Shown: positions 34,247 through 43,685, counted from the stretch's first letter. The stretch: DNA of 64,000 bases from Roseobacter sinensis (GCF_025755255.1 NZ_JALIEB010000002.1:349282-413281); one strand, 5' to 3'. Program-made: numbers and translations. Notes: generated from the sequence alone by a model not told the origin.

Positions 34247-34906
34247 ATGACCGCATTCGATCACTTCTCGCCCGCCGCCCTCACCTTTCTGCGCGACCTC
34301 AAGGCCAACAACCGGCGCGACTGGTTTCAGGCCAACAAGCCGGTCTACGAGGCTGAAATCAGGGATCCGGCCAAGCATTTTGGCGTCGCGATGAGCGCGG
34401 CCCTCGAAGCGCTGACTGGCGCGCCACATCTGCCCAAGATTTACCGTATCAACCGCGACATCCGGTTCTCCAAGGACAAGACCCCCTACAACACTCATCT
34501 GCATCTGTCCTTCGCGCCGCAACCGGCCACGGCCAACACCCCGATGTGGTTCTTCGGGCTGAACACCGAAAAGCTCTCGCTCGGCTGCGGGGTGTTTCAA
34601 TTCGACAAACCCGGGCTTGCGGCCTTCCGCGCGCGGGTGAGTGGCACAGCCGGTGCCCAGCTGATCGACCTGACGGCACGGCTCGCGGGTAAGGGGGTGC
34701 GGGTCAGCCCACCCGAGTTGAAACGTGTCCCACCCGGCTTCGACGCGGCGCATCCCCATTCGGAGGTGTTGCGGCGCAAGGGGTTCGCCGCCTGGATCGA
34801 TCTGCCGGACACCCGCTTCGTGACCGCGCCAGGTCTTGTGAAGCGCACGACTCAGGCGCTCGAGCGGTTGCATCCCGTCTTCGATATCCTGCGGCACCTC
34901 ACCTGA
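34247..34906 (+). CDS. DUF2461 family protein
   Basis: 219 aa. Family text FSPAALTFLRDLKANNRRDW and RINRDIRFSKDKTPYNTHLH identify DUF2461, whose function is unknown. It starts 11 bases after the TfoX-like gene and closes the plus-strand group. Confidence 0.85.
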   Translation: MTAFDHFSPAALTFLRDLKANNRRDWFQANKPVYEAEIRDPAKHFGVAMSAALEALTGAPHLPKIYRINRDIRFSKDKTPYNTHLHLSFAPQPATANTPMWFFGLNTEKLSLGCGVFQFDKPGLAAFRARVSGTAGAQLIDLTARLAGKGVRVSPPELKRVPPGFDAAHPHSEVLRRKGFAAWIDLPDTRFVTAPGLVKRTTQALERLHPVFDILRHLT

Positions 34907-35307
34907 CCTGCTGCGCGGTCCAAGCCCGGCGGCTCCGCCAAACCATACGGGAAGGGACATATCGCAGGACCTTTGCCGGGGGGACAACCGGTCGAAGACG
35001 CACGGATGCGCCATATCTTCCACACCACCGCGGACAGCGCAAAAGGTTAAAAAAGGGTTAACAATCAACGGGCTCCGTCCTTTCAACCCAGCTGCACGAC
35101 GCCGTCATGCGCGGGGAAGTCGTCCGGCAAAGTGGCAAGCTGCCAACCTCCGCCACGCGGAAAAACGGGGGGTGTTGTAGGAAAGATCCACTCAAGCTCT
35201 TAAAAACGCAGAAGGTTTTTTTGGTTTGATTTCCTTGGGTCGATCCCCTTCAGTGCCGCGGGGATGTCTGCGTTTCATTAACTGTTCGCCCGGGGGGGGC
35301 GCATAAC
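34907..35307 (+). promoter_or_regulatory. Long leader region with CtrA-like site
   Basis: About 400 bases upstream of the 35308 gene. It is AT-rich in two patches (35040-35065 and 35200-35235). The sequence TTAA-AAAAGGG-TTAAC at 35047-35062 fits the CtrA consensus (TTAA, seven bases, TTAA). The rest shows no open frame of quality. Confidence 0.45.
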
Positions 35308-36489
35308 ATGTTAGAGAAAAACAGCGATCACTCCGGCGATCCTCAAGGGGCGCAGGGTGAAAAACCGACGGTCAAAGACCTCTACGCCGTTCCGAATTGG
35401 GAAGAGCGGCTGACGGCTGCGCGGGCGCAACGCGAGCGGGCCTTGGCCCGCCACCTTCAAGCCAAGACCACCCGGACCAGCGAGGTGGAGGCCATTGTAG
35501 CGCCCCCTCCGGACACGGCGGAGGATGCAGAGGCGAACGGCATCTCAGGAACAGCGGACGAACACACTGTCGCAGCACCGGAGAGCGATGTGCGCCGCGG
35601 CGTCCTGATGCGACCCGGCCGCACGATACTTGTGGCCATGGCCTGCTTTGCCAGCCTCGGCTTCGGCCTCGCACTGGGTCTTGGTACCCTGTTGGGCATC
35701 GGCGCGCTGCGGCCCCCGCCGCCTATCATCGAAACCGCCACGCCACAGCCGGACCCCCCCGCACCCGACGAGAGGGTCGCGATGGACGTTGAGCCCGCCC
35801 CCGTGGTCACGCCGGCCCCGCCCGACCCCGCACCGGTCCCGGCCACACCGCCAGTGACCCAGGTCGCCCTGCCCGCAGCGGTAGACCCCCCGCCCCCGGC
35901 CAAAACACCGCCCTTGGCCAAAGCGCAGCCTCTCTTTGCAGACGTGCAGGCTCAGCCGAACTCACCCGCCGAAGAGCCGCTGTCCCTCGTGGCCTGGCTG
36001 CCGCTGCAGGCCTTCGCTGCCGCTGAGACCCCAGCCGACCCTCCAGCGTTGCCGGTGACACCACCTGACCCGCTGCCTGGTGCGGAGTGGACACTGGCCG
36101 ACAAGCTGGCCGCGGGCGGCACCGATCTCTCGGTCCTCGATCTGCGCGTCTACGCGCCAGATGCGGTGCCAGAGGGGCGCCTGAACGCCAGCCTCGCCCA
36201 GCTGGACGATACCGGACTGTCGGTCGCGAACCTCCAGCGCGTCGATTTCGCGGTATCGACGGCGCATATCCGCTTCTACAACGCCGAAGACGCCGCCGCT
36301 GCGGGTGCCCTTGGCAAGAGCCTGGGGATAGAGGCCCGCGATTTCAGCGCAGAGCAGCGCGGCCCGCTGGGCCTGATCGAAGTCTGGTTCGCCGGCGTGC
36401 CGAAAAGCGCCTTGGCCGAAGAGATTGCCGGACGCCGCAGCGGGACCTATCTGTTCGACCGCCTGCGCGACAAGCTGCGCAGCGACTGA
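35308..36489 (+). CDS. Single-pass membrane protein with proline-rich linker
   Basis: 393 aa. Residues 1-105 are cytoplasmic and polar (TVKDLYAVPNWEERLTAARA). One membrane helix follows (ILVAMACFASLGFGLALGLG), then a long Pro/Ala-rich periplasmic linker (~140-245) and a C-terminal folded domain of ~130 residues (LRVYAPDAVPEGRLNASLAQ, VDFAVSTAHIRFYNAEDAAA) that resembles a LytR-C/SPOR-like envelope domain. A poly-G ribosome binding site precedes the ATG. The function is unknown; an envelope or division role is possible. Confidence 0.7.
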   Translation: MLEKNSDHSGDPQGAQGEKPTVKDLYAVPNWEERLTAARAQRERALARHLQAKTTRTSEVEAIVAPPPDTAEDAEANGISGTADEHTVAAPESDVRRGVLMRPGRTILVAMACFASLGFGLALGLGTLLGIGALRPPPPIIETATPQPDPPAPDERVAMDVEPAPVVTPAPPDPAPVPATPPVTQVALPAAVDPPPPAKTPPLAKAQPLFADVQAQPNSPAEEPLSLVAWLPLQAFAAAETPADPPALPVTPPDPLPGAEWTLADKLAAGGTDLSVLDLRVYAPDAVPEGRLNASLAQLDDTGLSVANLQRVDFAVSTAHIRFYNAEDAAAAGALGKSLGIEARDFSAEQRGPLGLIEVWFAGVPKSALAEEIAGRRSGTYLFDRLRDKLRSD

Positions 36490-36531
36490 ACTGGAGCCAC
36501 CTGCGCACCGCGCTTTTGACGGGAGAGGCCG

Positions 36532-37140
36532 ATGTCCGAAACCTTTACGGGTCCCGACGGCCATGCGCGCTGCCGCTGGGCCGGGAGCGCCCCGGAATTT
36601 CTCGACTATCACGACCACGAATGGGGATTTCCGGTTGCCGATGACATCCGGCTGTTCGAGAAGATCTGCCTGGAATCCTTCCAGTCCGGACTGAGTTGGC
36701 GCACCATACTCAACAAGCGCCCTGCCTTCCGGGCTGCCTTCGACGGGTTCGATTTTCATGAAGTTGCCCGATACGGCGCGCAGGACGTCGCGCGGCTGCT
36801 TGGGGATGCGAGGATTGTCCGGCATCGCGGCAAGATCGAGGCGGTGATCAACAACGCCGCCCGCGCGGTCGAGATGGTGGAGGCCGAAGGTTCTCTGGCG
36901 ACCTTCTTCTGGCGCTACGAACCACCGCCTGAGGAGCTCGGCCGGCCCCAGACCCAATCCCAGAGCCCCAGTTCGATCCGTCTCTCAATGGCGCTCAAGC
37001 GTCTCGGCTGGCGGTTCGTGGGCCCGACGACGATGTTCGCCTTCATGCAGGCGATGGGGCTGATCAACGACCACGCCTTGAGCTGTGAGTTGCGTGCTGC
37101 GGCGGACGAGGCCCGGCGCCGGTTCGCGCGCCCGACCTGA
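36532..37140 (+). CDS. tag: DNA-3-methyladenine glycosylase I
   Basis: 202 aa. Tag family motifs RCRWAGSAPEFLDYHDHEWG, ICLESFQSGLSWRTILNKR, ALKRLGWRFVGPTTMFAFMQ and HALSCELR are present. It excises 3-methyladenine to start base excision repair. The Cys/His residues expected for the zinc site (Cys near 14, His near 29, HxxxC near the end) are visible. Confidence 0.93.
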   Translation: MSETFTGPDGHARCRWAGSAPEFLDYHDHEWGFPVADDIRLFEKICLESFQSGLSWRTILNKRPAFRAAFDGFDFHEVARYGAQDVARLLGDARIVRHRGKIEAVINNAARAVEMVEAEGSLATFFWRYEPPPEELGRPQTQSQSPSSIRLSMALKRLGWRFVGPTTMFAFMQAMGLINDHALSCELRAAADEARRRFARPT

Positions 37141-37196
37141 GACGAAAAGCAGCAACCAATCGCAATTCTGGTCGCGTCCAGCTGAAACATCTCGCC

Positions 37197-38567
37197 TTAA
37201 TAGGAGTACTCGGCGTAGATCTGGCTGAGATCGCCGCCCCAGCCCCCCTCGTAGCGCTCCAGCAGTTCATCGGCGGGGACCTTGCCGCTCTCCACGCTCT
37301 CGGTCAGCGCATTGAGGAAGTGCGTCTCGTCCGGCACCATGCCGCCCGCCCCCGCCTTGGCGCGTGCCTTGAGCCCGGCCTCGCTGATCTTGAGCGCCTC
37401 GCGCGCGATATCGTGCATCCGGATGCCATGCACCTCGGCTTGCAGCCCATCTACCGAGGCCGCCACCCGCATCAGATCGCGCGTGCCCATGTCCCAGGCT
37501 TTCACGAGGTCCCAGGCCGCATCCAGCGCCGTCTGGTCATACATCAGCCCCACCCAGAAGGCCGGCAGCGCGCAGAGCCTTCGCCAGGGGCCCCCGTCGG
37601 CCCCGCGCATCTCGATGAAGCGCTTCATCCGAGCCTCCGGGAAGGCCGTGGTCAGGTGGTCGGCCCAGTCGCTGAGCGTCGGGATCTCGCCGGGCAACGC
37701 TGGCAGCTCACCCTTCAGGAAATCCCGAAAGGACATCCCCAGCGCATCCACATACTGGCCGTCGCGATAGACAAAGTACATCGGCACATCGAGCGCGTAG
37801 TCGACCCAGCGTTCGAACCCGAACCCGTCTTCGAAGACGAAGGGCAGCATGCCCGTCCGCGCCGCATCGAGGTTGCGCCAGGCCACGCTGCGCCAGGACT
37901 TGTGCCCGTTCGGGCGCCCTTCGAAGAACGGAGAGTTGGCAAAGAGCGCGGTGGCCAGCGGTTGCAGCGCCAGCGCCACGCGCATCTTCTGCACCATATC
38001 CACTTCCGAGCCGAAATCGAGGTTCACCTGCACCGTGCAGGTCCGCCGCATCATCACACGCCCCATGGTGCCCACGCGGGCCATGTAGTCGTTCATCAGC
38101 TTGTAGCGGCCCTTGGGCATCAGATCCATGTCTTCATGGGTCCAGACCGGCGCCGCGCCCAGCCCGATGAAGCCCGCACCAATGCGATCCGCCACGTCCT
38201 GCACTTCGCGCAGGTGGGTGTTCACCTCGTCACAAGTCTCGTGGATGGTCTCCAGCGGGCCGCCGCTGAGCTCGAGCTGGCCACCGGGTTCGAGCGAGAT
38301 ATTCGCGCCGTCCTTTTCCAACCCGATGAGCGTGCCGCCCTCCTCAACCGGGGACCAGCCGTGCGCGTCGCGCAGGCCCTCGAGCATGACGCGGATTGAG
38401 CGATCCCCTTCATAGGGCAAGGGTTTCAGCGTGTCCTTGCAATAACCGAACTTCTCATGCTCCGTCCCGATCCGCCACTGGTCCTTGGGCTTGCAGCCGT
38501 CCGCCAGATATTGCGCCAACTGGTCATGAGACGTGATCGGCCCGCCGCCGGATTGAGGGATGGACAT
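37197..38567 (-). CDS. gshA: Glutamate-cysteine ligase, plant/alphaproteobacterial type
   Basis: 456 aa. The family is recognised from WRIGTEHEKFGYCKDTLKPL, EPGGQLELSGGPLETIHETC, RTCTVQVNLDFGSEVDMVQK and FIEMRGADGGPWRRLCALP. It makes gamma-glutamylcysteine, the first step of glutathione synthesis, which is also needed for glutathione-dependent formaldehyde oxidation in methanol users. GGAG eight bases upstream supports the ATG. Confidence 0.93.
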   Translation of the reverse strand: MSIPQSGGGPITSHDQLAQYLADGCKPKDQWRIGTEHEKFGYCKDTLKPLPYEGDRSIRVMLEGLRDAHGWSPVEEGGTLIGLEKDGANISLEPGGQLELSGGPLETIHETCDEVNTHLREVQDVADRIGAGFIGLGAAPVWTHEDMDLMPKGRYKLMNDYMARVGTMGRVMMRRTCTVQVNLDFGSEVDMVQKMRVALALQPLATALFANSPFFEGRPNGHKSWRSVAWRNLDAARTGMLPFVFEDGFGFERWVDYALDVPMYFVYRDGQYVDALGMSFRDFLKGELPALPGEIPTLSDWADHLTTAFPEARMKRFIEMRGADGGPWRRLCALPAFWVGLMYDQTALDAAWDLVKAWDMGTRDLMRVAASVDGLQAEVHGIRMHDIAREALKISEAGLKARAKAGAGGMVPDETHFLNALTESVESGKVPADELLERYEGGWGGDLSQIYAEYSY

Positions 38568-38633
38568 GGGGGAGGCTCCGTTCGGTCGTGGCGTAGTCTG
38601 GAAGGTCAGGGATGGGCCGAAATGCCCAAGGTG

Positions 38634-39164
38634 TCAATGCAGACGAACGGCTGCCGGCGCGTCCGTATCGCGCTGCCAGATCACGATCATCTGCCGCTCG
38701 CTGCTCTGCAACGCGTGCAGCATCCGCTCCGTATGCAGCCCCGGCAGGGTGGCGAAAGCGTCGAACAGCGCCTCGGCGCCCTCTGCGTTCACGGGGATCA
38801 GCACGTCCGCCTGCCCGGGCTGATTGAGGCGCCAATGCGCGGGATACTGTGCCTTGTCGAGCGACAGCCTGCGCATTTCACGCAACGCGACGGAGCCGCC
38901 CGTCAGCGGCCCGAAGTAGGTGATCTGCCCTTCGTCGATGCTGACGGCACCAGGTCCCTGCCCGGCACTGCGAAAGCGCGCGCGCTGCACGCCGAGCCAG
39001 ATCAGAGCCGCGCCCACCAGCACCAGCGCCGTGCCGGGCAGCACCAGCAGGCGTCCCGGACCAATCAGCCACCAGAGCCCCAGAACCAGCATCGCGCCAC
39101 CCAACAGCACCTCGCGCCAGCGCTTCAGCTGCGCCAGAAGCTCCGGTCGAAGGAACGACGTCAT
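38634..39164 (-). CDS. Conserved membrane protein, unknown function
   Basis: 176 aa with two adjacent membrane helices (VLLGGAMLVLGLWWLIGPG and LVLPGTALVLVGAALIWLGV), then a PH-like beta domain (VSIDEGQITYFGPLTGGSVA). No enzymatic motif. The ATG overlaps the end of the GNAT gene by four bases, so it belongs to an rsmE-GNAT-this operon. Confidence 0.75.
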   Translation of the reverse strand: MTSFLRPELLAQLKRWREVLLGGAMLVLGLWWLIGPGRLLVLPGTALVLVGAALIWLGVQRARFRSAGQGPGAVSIDEGQITYFGPLTGGSVALREMRRLSLDKAQYPAHWRLNQPGQADVLIPVNAEGAEALFDAFATLPGLHTERMLHALQSSERQMIVIWQRDTDAPAAVRLH

Positions 39165-40018
39165 GCTGCGGCTCCCACCACGACCGGCTCCTCCAAGAGC
39201 GCGATCTGATATGACCCGATGCGTCGGAAACCGATGGCCTCGTAGGCGTGGGCCGCAATGGGGCTTGCGGCAAAGAGGATCGCTTCACGGATACCCTCTG
39301 CACGCATCTCCGCCAGGTACAGCGCCACAATCCGTCCACCATGGCCCCGCCCGCGATGCTCGGGCGGCACGTAAACGCCGCCCACCTGCACCATATCCGT
39401 GGTGCGTGCGTTCAGCGCCGACATCGCACAAACCTCGCGCCCGATCTCCATAACCCGGGCATCCGCCTTGTCGATAAACCTTTGTGCGGCAATCGCCCCA
39501 TCGACCCCGTCGAGCATGCCCATACCGGTCTCCCGGTGATAGCCGTCAAACCACCCGGCCAGCCACCCCGCCTCCTCCGGCCGTGGCCGGCGCAGCGACA
39601 GATCCGGCACCCGGAGATCCGGCAGGTCCGCCAATGACAGAGCATAAAGCGGCTCTACATCCTGCACCCGGAAGTCGGCCGCCCCGAACCCCAGAGCCGC
39701 GGCCAGGGCGGCAATCTGCTCCGGCACGCCCGTCATGCCGATCAGCCTACGCCCCTGCAACGCCTCTGCACAGGCCATCCAGAACCCCGACGCCGCCCCC
39801 GGCGCCTGACACATCAGGAACCCGCCATTTGTGCAGCCGACGACAGCCGTAATCTGACCAGGCTCTTCGTCCAGATAAAACGTCGTCGCATTGGTATGGT
39901 CCGACACGCCAATCCCGTGCGCCGCCAGATTGCCGCGCAAAAACATCGACGTGGCCGCATGAGGCCGCAGGAAGGCGTCAAGCGCCGCCGCATCCTCTGG
40001 CCCGGCAACCCGGATCAC
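39161..40018 (-). CDS. GNAT-family N-acetyltransferase
   Basis: 285 aa. The C-terminal GNAT domain carries the acetyl-CoA loop PPEHRGRGHGGRIVALYLAE and the final Tyr-containing strand AHAYEAIGFRRIGSYQIAL. The N-terminal half is a degenerate GNAT-like domain. The GTG at 40018 is the start: it overlaps the rsmE stop (GTGA), and conservation begins there. The substrate is unknown. Confidence 0.85.
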   Translation of the reverse strand: MIRVAGPEDAAALDAFLRPHAATSMFLRGNLAAHGIGVSDHTNATTFYLDEEPGQITAVVGCTNGGFLMCQAPGAASGFWMACAEALQGRRLIGMTGVPEQIAALAAALGFGAADFRVQDVEPLYALSLADLPDLRVPDLSLRRPRPEEAGWLAGWFDGYHRETGMGMLDGVDGAIAAQRFIDKADARVMEIGREVCAMSALNARTTDMVQVGGVYVPPEHRGRGHGGRIVALYLAEMRAEGIREAILFAASPIAAHAYEAIGFRRIGSYQIALLEEPVVVGAAA

Positions 40019-40758
40019 ACCCAATCCCCCAGCGACTGCTGCCAAAGCGCCAGCGCCGCCACCGCCGCCGTCTCCGCGCGCAGGATGCGCGGCCCGAGCG
40101 AGACAGGATGCGCCTGCGCCATGCGCCGCAGCCGGCCGCGCTCTCCTTCCGCAAAGCCGCCCTCCGGCCCGATCAGGATCGCCCAAGGCGCGCAAACGGC
40201 AGGTAAGGTGGGCTTTGAGGCCGCCTGCGCCTCGTCGCAGAACATGATCTGACGGTCGGCGTCCCAGGCGCCCAGCACACGGTCGAGCCGCTGCATCTCG
40301 GCCACCTGGGGCACATAGGTCGCGCCACATTGCTCTGCCGCCTCCACCGCATGGGCCTGCAGCCGCGCACGCTGAACACGCCCCGTATTCGTGAATTCGG
40401 TTTGCACCGGTAGGATCCGCGCAGCGCCCATCTCCACCGCTTTTTCAACGATGAAATCCGTCCGCGCCTTCTTCACTGGCGCGAACATCAGCCAAAGGTC
40501 GGGCGGCATCTGCAGCGCCCGCGTCTGGCTCAGCACGCTTAGCACGCCGCCGCGTTTGCCGGCCTCGGCGACCTCGGCCAGCCACTCGCCCGACTGCCCG
40601 TCAAAGACAAGGATCTGCGCGCCTGCGCCCAGCCGCATCACCCCGAAAAGGTAATGCGCTTGCTCCCGCGACACCGGAACCGATTGCCCCGCGCCCAACG
40701 CATGCTCTACAAAAAGCCTGATCTTTGCCGTCACGGTCTGATCCATGGGGAGAGACAT
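40015..40758 (-). CDS. rsmE: 16S rRNA (uracil-1498-N3)-methyltransferase
   Basis: 247 aa. Signatures are AHYLFGVMRLGAG, LMFAPVKKARTDFIVEKAVE (family motif), the SPOUT knot ILIGPEGGFAEGE and SLGPRILRAETAAVAAL. The start is either ATG 40758, whose codon abuts that of ubiA, or GTG 40734, where homology begins; neither has a strong ribosome binding site. A dispersed repeat arm (40192-40225) encodes the segment ASKPTLPAVCA just before the SAM-binding knot. Confidence 0.9.
   Translation of the reverse strand: MSLPMDQTVTAKIRLFVEHALGAGQSVPVSREQAHYLFGVMRLGAGAQILVFDGQSGEWLAEVAEAGKRGGVLSVLSQTRALQMPPDLWLMFAPVKKARTDFIVEKAVEMGAARILPVQTEFTNTGRVQRARLQAHAVEAAEQCGATYVPQVAEMQRLDRVLGAWDADRQIMFCDEAQAASKPTLPAVCAPWAILIGPEGGFAEGERGRLRRMAQAHPVSLGPRILRAETAAVAALALWQQSLGDWV
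40192..40225. repeat. Palindromic-repeat arm inside rsmE
   Basis: These 34 bases match the right arm of the 15106-15219 palindrome at 27 of 34 positions, including GGTGGGCTTT and CAGGT. They lie in frame within rsmE, in a segment of the enzyme expected to be variable. The partner arm is not evident nearby. Confidence 0.65.
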
Positions 40759-41721
40759 ATGCAAAAGCCGCAGCCTGCACCAGATGGCGCTGTCGCGGAC
40801 GCGGTCACGGGCAACTGGGTCGATACCCTCGCCCCCGCCTGGTCGCGCCCCTACCTGCGGCTCAGCCGCGCGGATCGGCCCATCGGCACCTGGCTTTTGC
40901 TGCTGCCCTGCTGGTGGGGGCTGGCGCTGGCGATGCTGCACGACCAGCGCGCCTCGCTGTACGATCTCTGGATTGCCGTGGGCTGTGCGATCGGCGCCTG
41001 GCTGATGCGCGGCGCGGGCTGCACCTGGAATGACATCACCGACCGCGACTTCGACGGCGCGGTCGAGCGCACGCGCTCGCGCCCCATCCCCGCCGGTCAG
41101 GTCACCGTGCGGGGTGCCGTGATCTGGATGTGCGCGCAATCGCTGCTGGCTTTCTGCATCCTTTTGACTTTCGACATGGCCGCCATCGCTCTCGGCGTGC
41201 TCGCCCTGCTGCCTGTGGCCATCTACCCTTTCGCCAAGAGGTTCACATGGTGGCCGCAGGTCTTCCTCGGTCTCGCCTTCAACTGGGGTGCGCTGCTCGC
41301 CTGGGCCGCGCATTCCGGCGGCCTGCATGCGCCCGCGGTGCTGCTCTACCTCGCGGGGATCGCCTGGACGCTCTTCTACGATACGATCTACGCGCATCAG
41401 GACACTGAAGACGACGCGCTCATCGGCATCAAATCCACGGCCCGGCTCTTCGGTGACAAGACAAGCGCCTGGCTGCGCCGGTTCCTCATGGTGACCGTTG
41501 GGCTCATGGGGCTCGCGGTGATCGGGGCCGCCCTGCCGGACGCCTCCGTGCTGGCGATGGTGCTGGCGCTTGCGGGCCCCTGGGCCATGGGCTGGCACAT
41601 GGCGTGGCAGCTGCGCGGGCTCGACATCGACGATAACGCGAAACTCCTGCGTCTCTTTCGCGCCAACCGGGATACCGGCGCGATCCCGCTGCTCTTTTTC
41701 GGTGCAGCGCTGCTGGTGTGA
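40759..41721 (+). CDS. ubiA: 4-hydroxybenzoate octaprenyltransferase
   Basis: 320 aa with about eight membrane helices. Both prenyl-diphosphate/Mg motifs are present: NDITDRDFDGAVERTRSRPI (NDxxDxxxD) and DTIYAHQDTEDDALIGIKST. It prenylates 4-hydroxybenzoate in ubiquinone synthesis. GGGGAGAG just upstream fixes ATG 40759. Divergent from rsmE with no intervening base. Confidence 0.93.
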   Translation: MQKPQPAPDGAVADAVTGNWVDTLAPAWSRPYLRLSRADRPIGTWLLLLPCWWGLALAMLHDQRASLYDLWIAVGCAIGAWLMRGAGCTWNDITDRDFDGAVERTRSRPIPAGQVTVRGAVIWMCAQSLLAFCILLTFDMAAIALGVLALLPVAIYPFAKRFTWWPQVFLGLAFNWGALLAWAAHSGGLHAPAVLLYLAGIAWTLFYDTIYAHQDTEDDALIGIKSTARLFGDKTSAWLRRFLMVTVGLMGLAVIGAALPDASVLAMVLALAGPWAMGWHMAWQLRGLDIDDNAKLLRLFRANRDTGAIPLLFFGAALLV

Positions 41722-41780
41722 TTGAACCCCTCCGCAGTGGGGAGTATCACCAAGACAGTCGCAACTGATGATCGGATTCC

Positions 41781-43685
41781 ATGCCGCGCGCCGCCACCCT
41801 CACCGTCGCTGCCTTTGTCGCTGCCGCTGCAGCCGCGCTCGTCGCGGCCAATTCTTCCGTGCAGCTGGTCGAGGACTCCTCGGAGATCGGCGTTCGTGAC
41901 GCGCTCGATACCAACGCGCTGCCCTGGGCCGAGGTCGAAGCCGACGGGCTCCGGGTGCTGCTGACCGGAACCGCGCCCAACGAAGCCCTGCGCTTCCGCG
42001 CGCTCAGCGTTGCGGGTTCGGTGGTGGATGCCGCGCGCATCATCGATCAGATGGAGGTTCAGGCCGCCCGGGCCATCGCGCCGCCGCGCTTCTCGGCCGA
42101 GGTGCTGCGAAACACGTCCGGCGTCTCGATCATCGGGCTGATCCCCGACAGCACCGACCGCGCCGACATGGTCGAGGGCTTCAGCGCGATGAGCGATCAG
42201 CCGGTGACCGACCTGTTGGAGACCGCCGATTATCCTGCCCCCGAGGGCTGGGAGGATGCGCTGGCCTTCGCCATCACCGCAACGCGCAACCTGCCGCGCG
42301 CCAAGATCTCGCTCACCGCGGGCCGGGTCGAGGTCACCGCGATCACCAACAGCACCGAGGCCAAGGCCGCGCTCGAGAAAGAGCTCACCCGCACCGCACC
42401 GCCCGCACTGCAACTGACCCTCAATATCACAGCACCCCGGCCCGTGATCACACCTTTCACGCTGCGCTTCGTCATGGACGGCGACGGTGCCCGGTTCGAC
42501 GCCTGCTCGGCCGATACCGAAGCCAGCGGCGAACGCATCCTTGCCGCCGCCCGCGCTGCGGGCCTCAGCGACCCGGCGCCCTGTACGATCGGCATGGGTG
42601 TGCCCTCACCCCGCTGGGCCGAGGCCGTGGAAACCGCCATCGCGGCGCTGGCGGAGCTTGGCGCTGGCAGCGTCACCTTCTCCAACGCCGATGTGACGCT
42701 GGTGGCCGCCGAAGGCACCGATCAGCGGCTCTTCGACCGGGTGACAGGCGAGCTCGAGACCGGGCTGCCGGAGGTCTTCGCGCTCACGCCCGTACTGCCC
42801 GAGACGCCCGCGCCCTCCGCCGGTCCAGCCGAATTCGTGGCCACGCTCAGCCCCGAGGGTCAGGTGCAGCTGCGCGGCCGACTGCCCGATGAGAAGATGC
42901 GCGAGGTCACCGACAGCTTCGCGCGCGCGAAGTTCGGGTCCGAAAACGTCTATACCGCCGCCCGCGTGGTCGACGACCTGCCTGCCGACTGGTCGGCGCG
43001 GGTGTTGACCGGCATCCAGGCGCTGGCCTATCTGGCCAACGGGACGGTGACCGTCACCCCGGAGACGATCCGTCTCACCGGCCAGTCGGGCAACCGCGGG
43101 GCGCGCGCGATGGTCGCCCAGTTCATGGCCAGCAAACTGGGCCAGGACAGCCCCTACGACATCGACGTCGCCTATGTCGAAGCGCTCGACCCCATAGCCG
43201 CCCTGCCCACTCCCGAGGAGTGCGAGGCCGACCTTGGCCAGATCGTCGCCGCCTCCAAGATCGTCTTCGAACCCGGCAGCGCCACCATCGACGACAGTGC
43301 ACTCAACACGATGGATATGATCGCTCAGGTGCTGCGCGACTGCGGCGATCTGCGCCTCGAAGTGCAGGGCCACACCGACAGCCAGGGGCGCGAGGAAATG
43401 AACCTCGCGCTCAGCCAGGCCCGCGCAGAATCAGTTCTCAATGAATTGCGCGCGCGCCGCGTCCTGACCAGCACCTTCGTGGCGAAAGGCTACGGCGAAA
43501 CACAACCCATCGCCGAAAACGACACCGAAGCGGGCCGCGAGGCCAACCGCCGGATCGAGTTTCGTCTGATTTCCCCCGTCTCCTCTCAACCTGAAGGCGA
43601 AACAACACTGGAAAGCGCCGTGGAATCCGGCGATACAGAAGGTGGTGAAGGTGTTGAGGGTGCGGAGGGATCCGGGGATGAGTAG
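41781..43685 (+). CDS. OmpA-family protein with BON-like repeats
   Basis: 634 aa. An N-terminal signal/anchor (ATLTVAAFVAAAAAALVAA) is followed by several BON-like alpha/beta modules (GIPNEAL-type turns such as LRVLLTGTAPNEALRFRALS and LSPEGQVQLRGRLPDEKMRE). The OmpA peptidoglycan-binding domain (SKIVFEPGSATIDDSALNTM, LRLEVQGHTDSQGREE, ANRRIEFRLI) comes last, then an acidic Glu/Gly tail. The likely role is envelope anchoring. The next gene overlaps it by eight bases. Confidence 0.82.
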   Translation: MPRAATLTVAAFVAAAAAALVAANSSVQLVEDSSEIGVRDALDTNALPWAEVEADGLRVLLTGTAPNEALRFRALSVAGSVVDAARIIDQMEVQAARAIAPPRFSAEVLRNTSGVSIIGLIPDSTDRADMVEGFSAMSDQPVTDLLETADYPAPEGWEDALAFAITATRNLPRAKISLTAGRVEVTAITNSTEAKAALEKELTRTAPPALQLTLNITAPRPVITPFTLRFVMDGDGARFDACSADTEASGERILAAARAAGLSDPAPCTIGMGVPSPRWAEAVETAIAALAELGAGSVTFSNADVTLVAAEGTDQRLFDRVTGELETGLPEVFALTPVLPETPAPSAGPAEFVATLSPEGQVQLRGRLPDEKMREVTDSFARAKFGSENVYTAARVVDDLPADWSARVLTGIQALAYLANGTVTVTPETIRLTGQSGNRGARAMVAQFMASKLGQDSPYDIDVAYVEALDPIAALPTPEECEADLGQIVAASKIVFEPGSATIDDSALNTMDMIAQVLRDCGDLRLEVQGHTDSQGREEMNLALSQARAESVLNELRARRVLTSTFVAKGYGETQPIAENDTEAGREANRRIEFRLISPVSSQPEGETTLESAVESGDTEGGEGVEGAEGSGDE

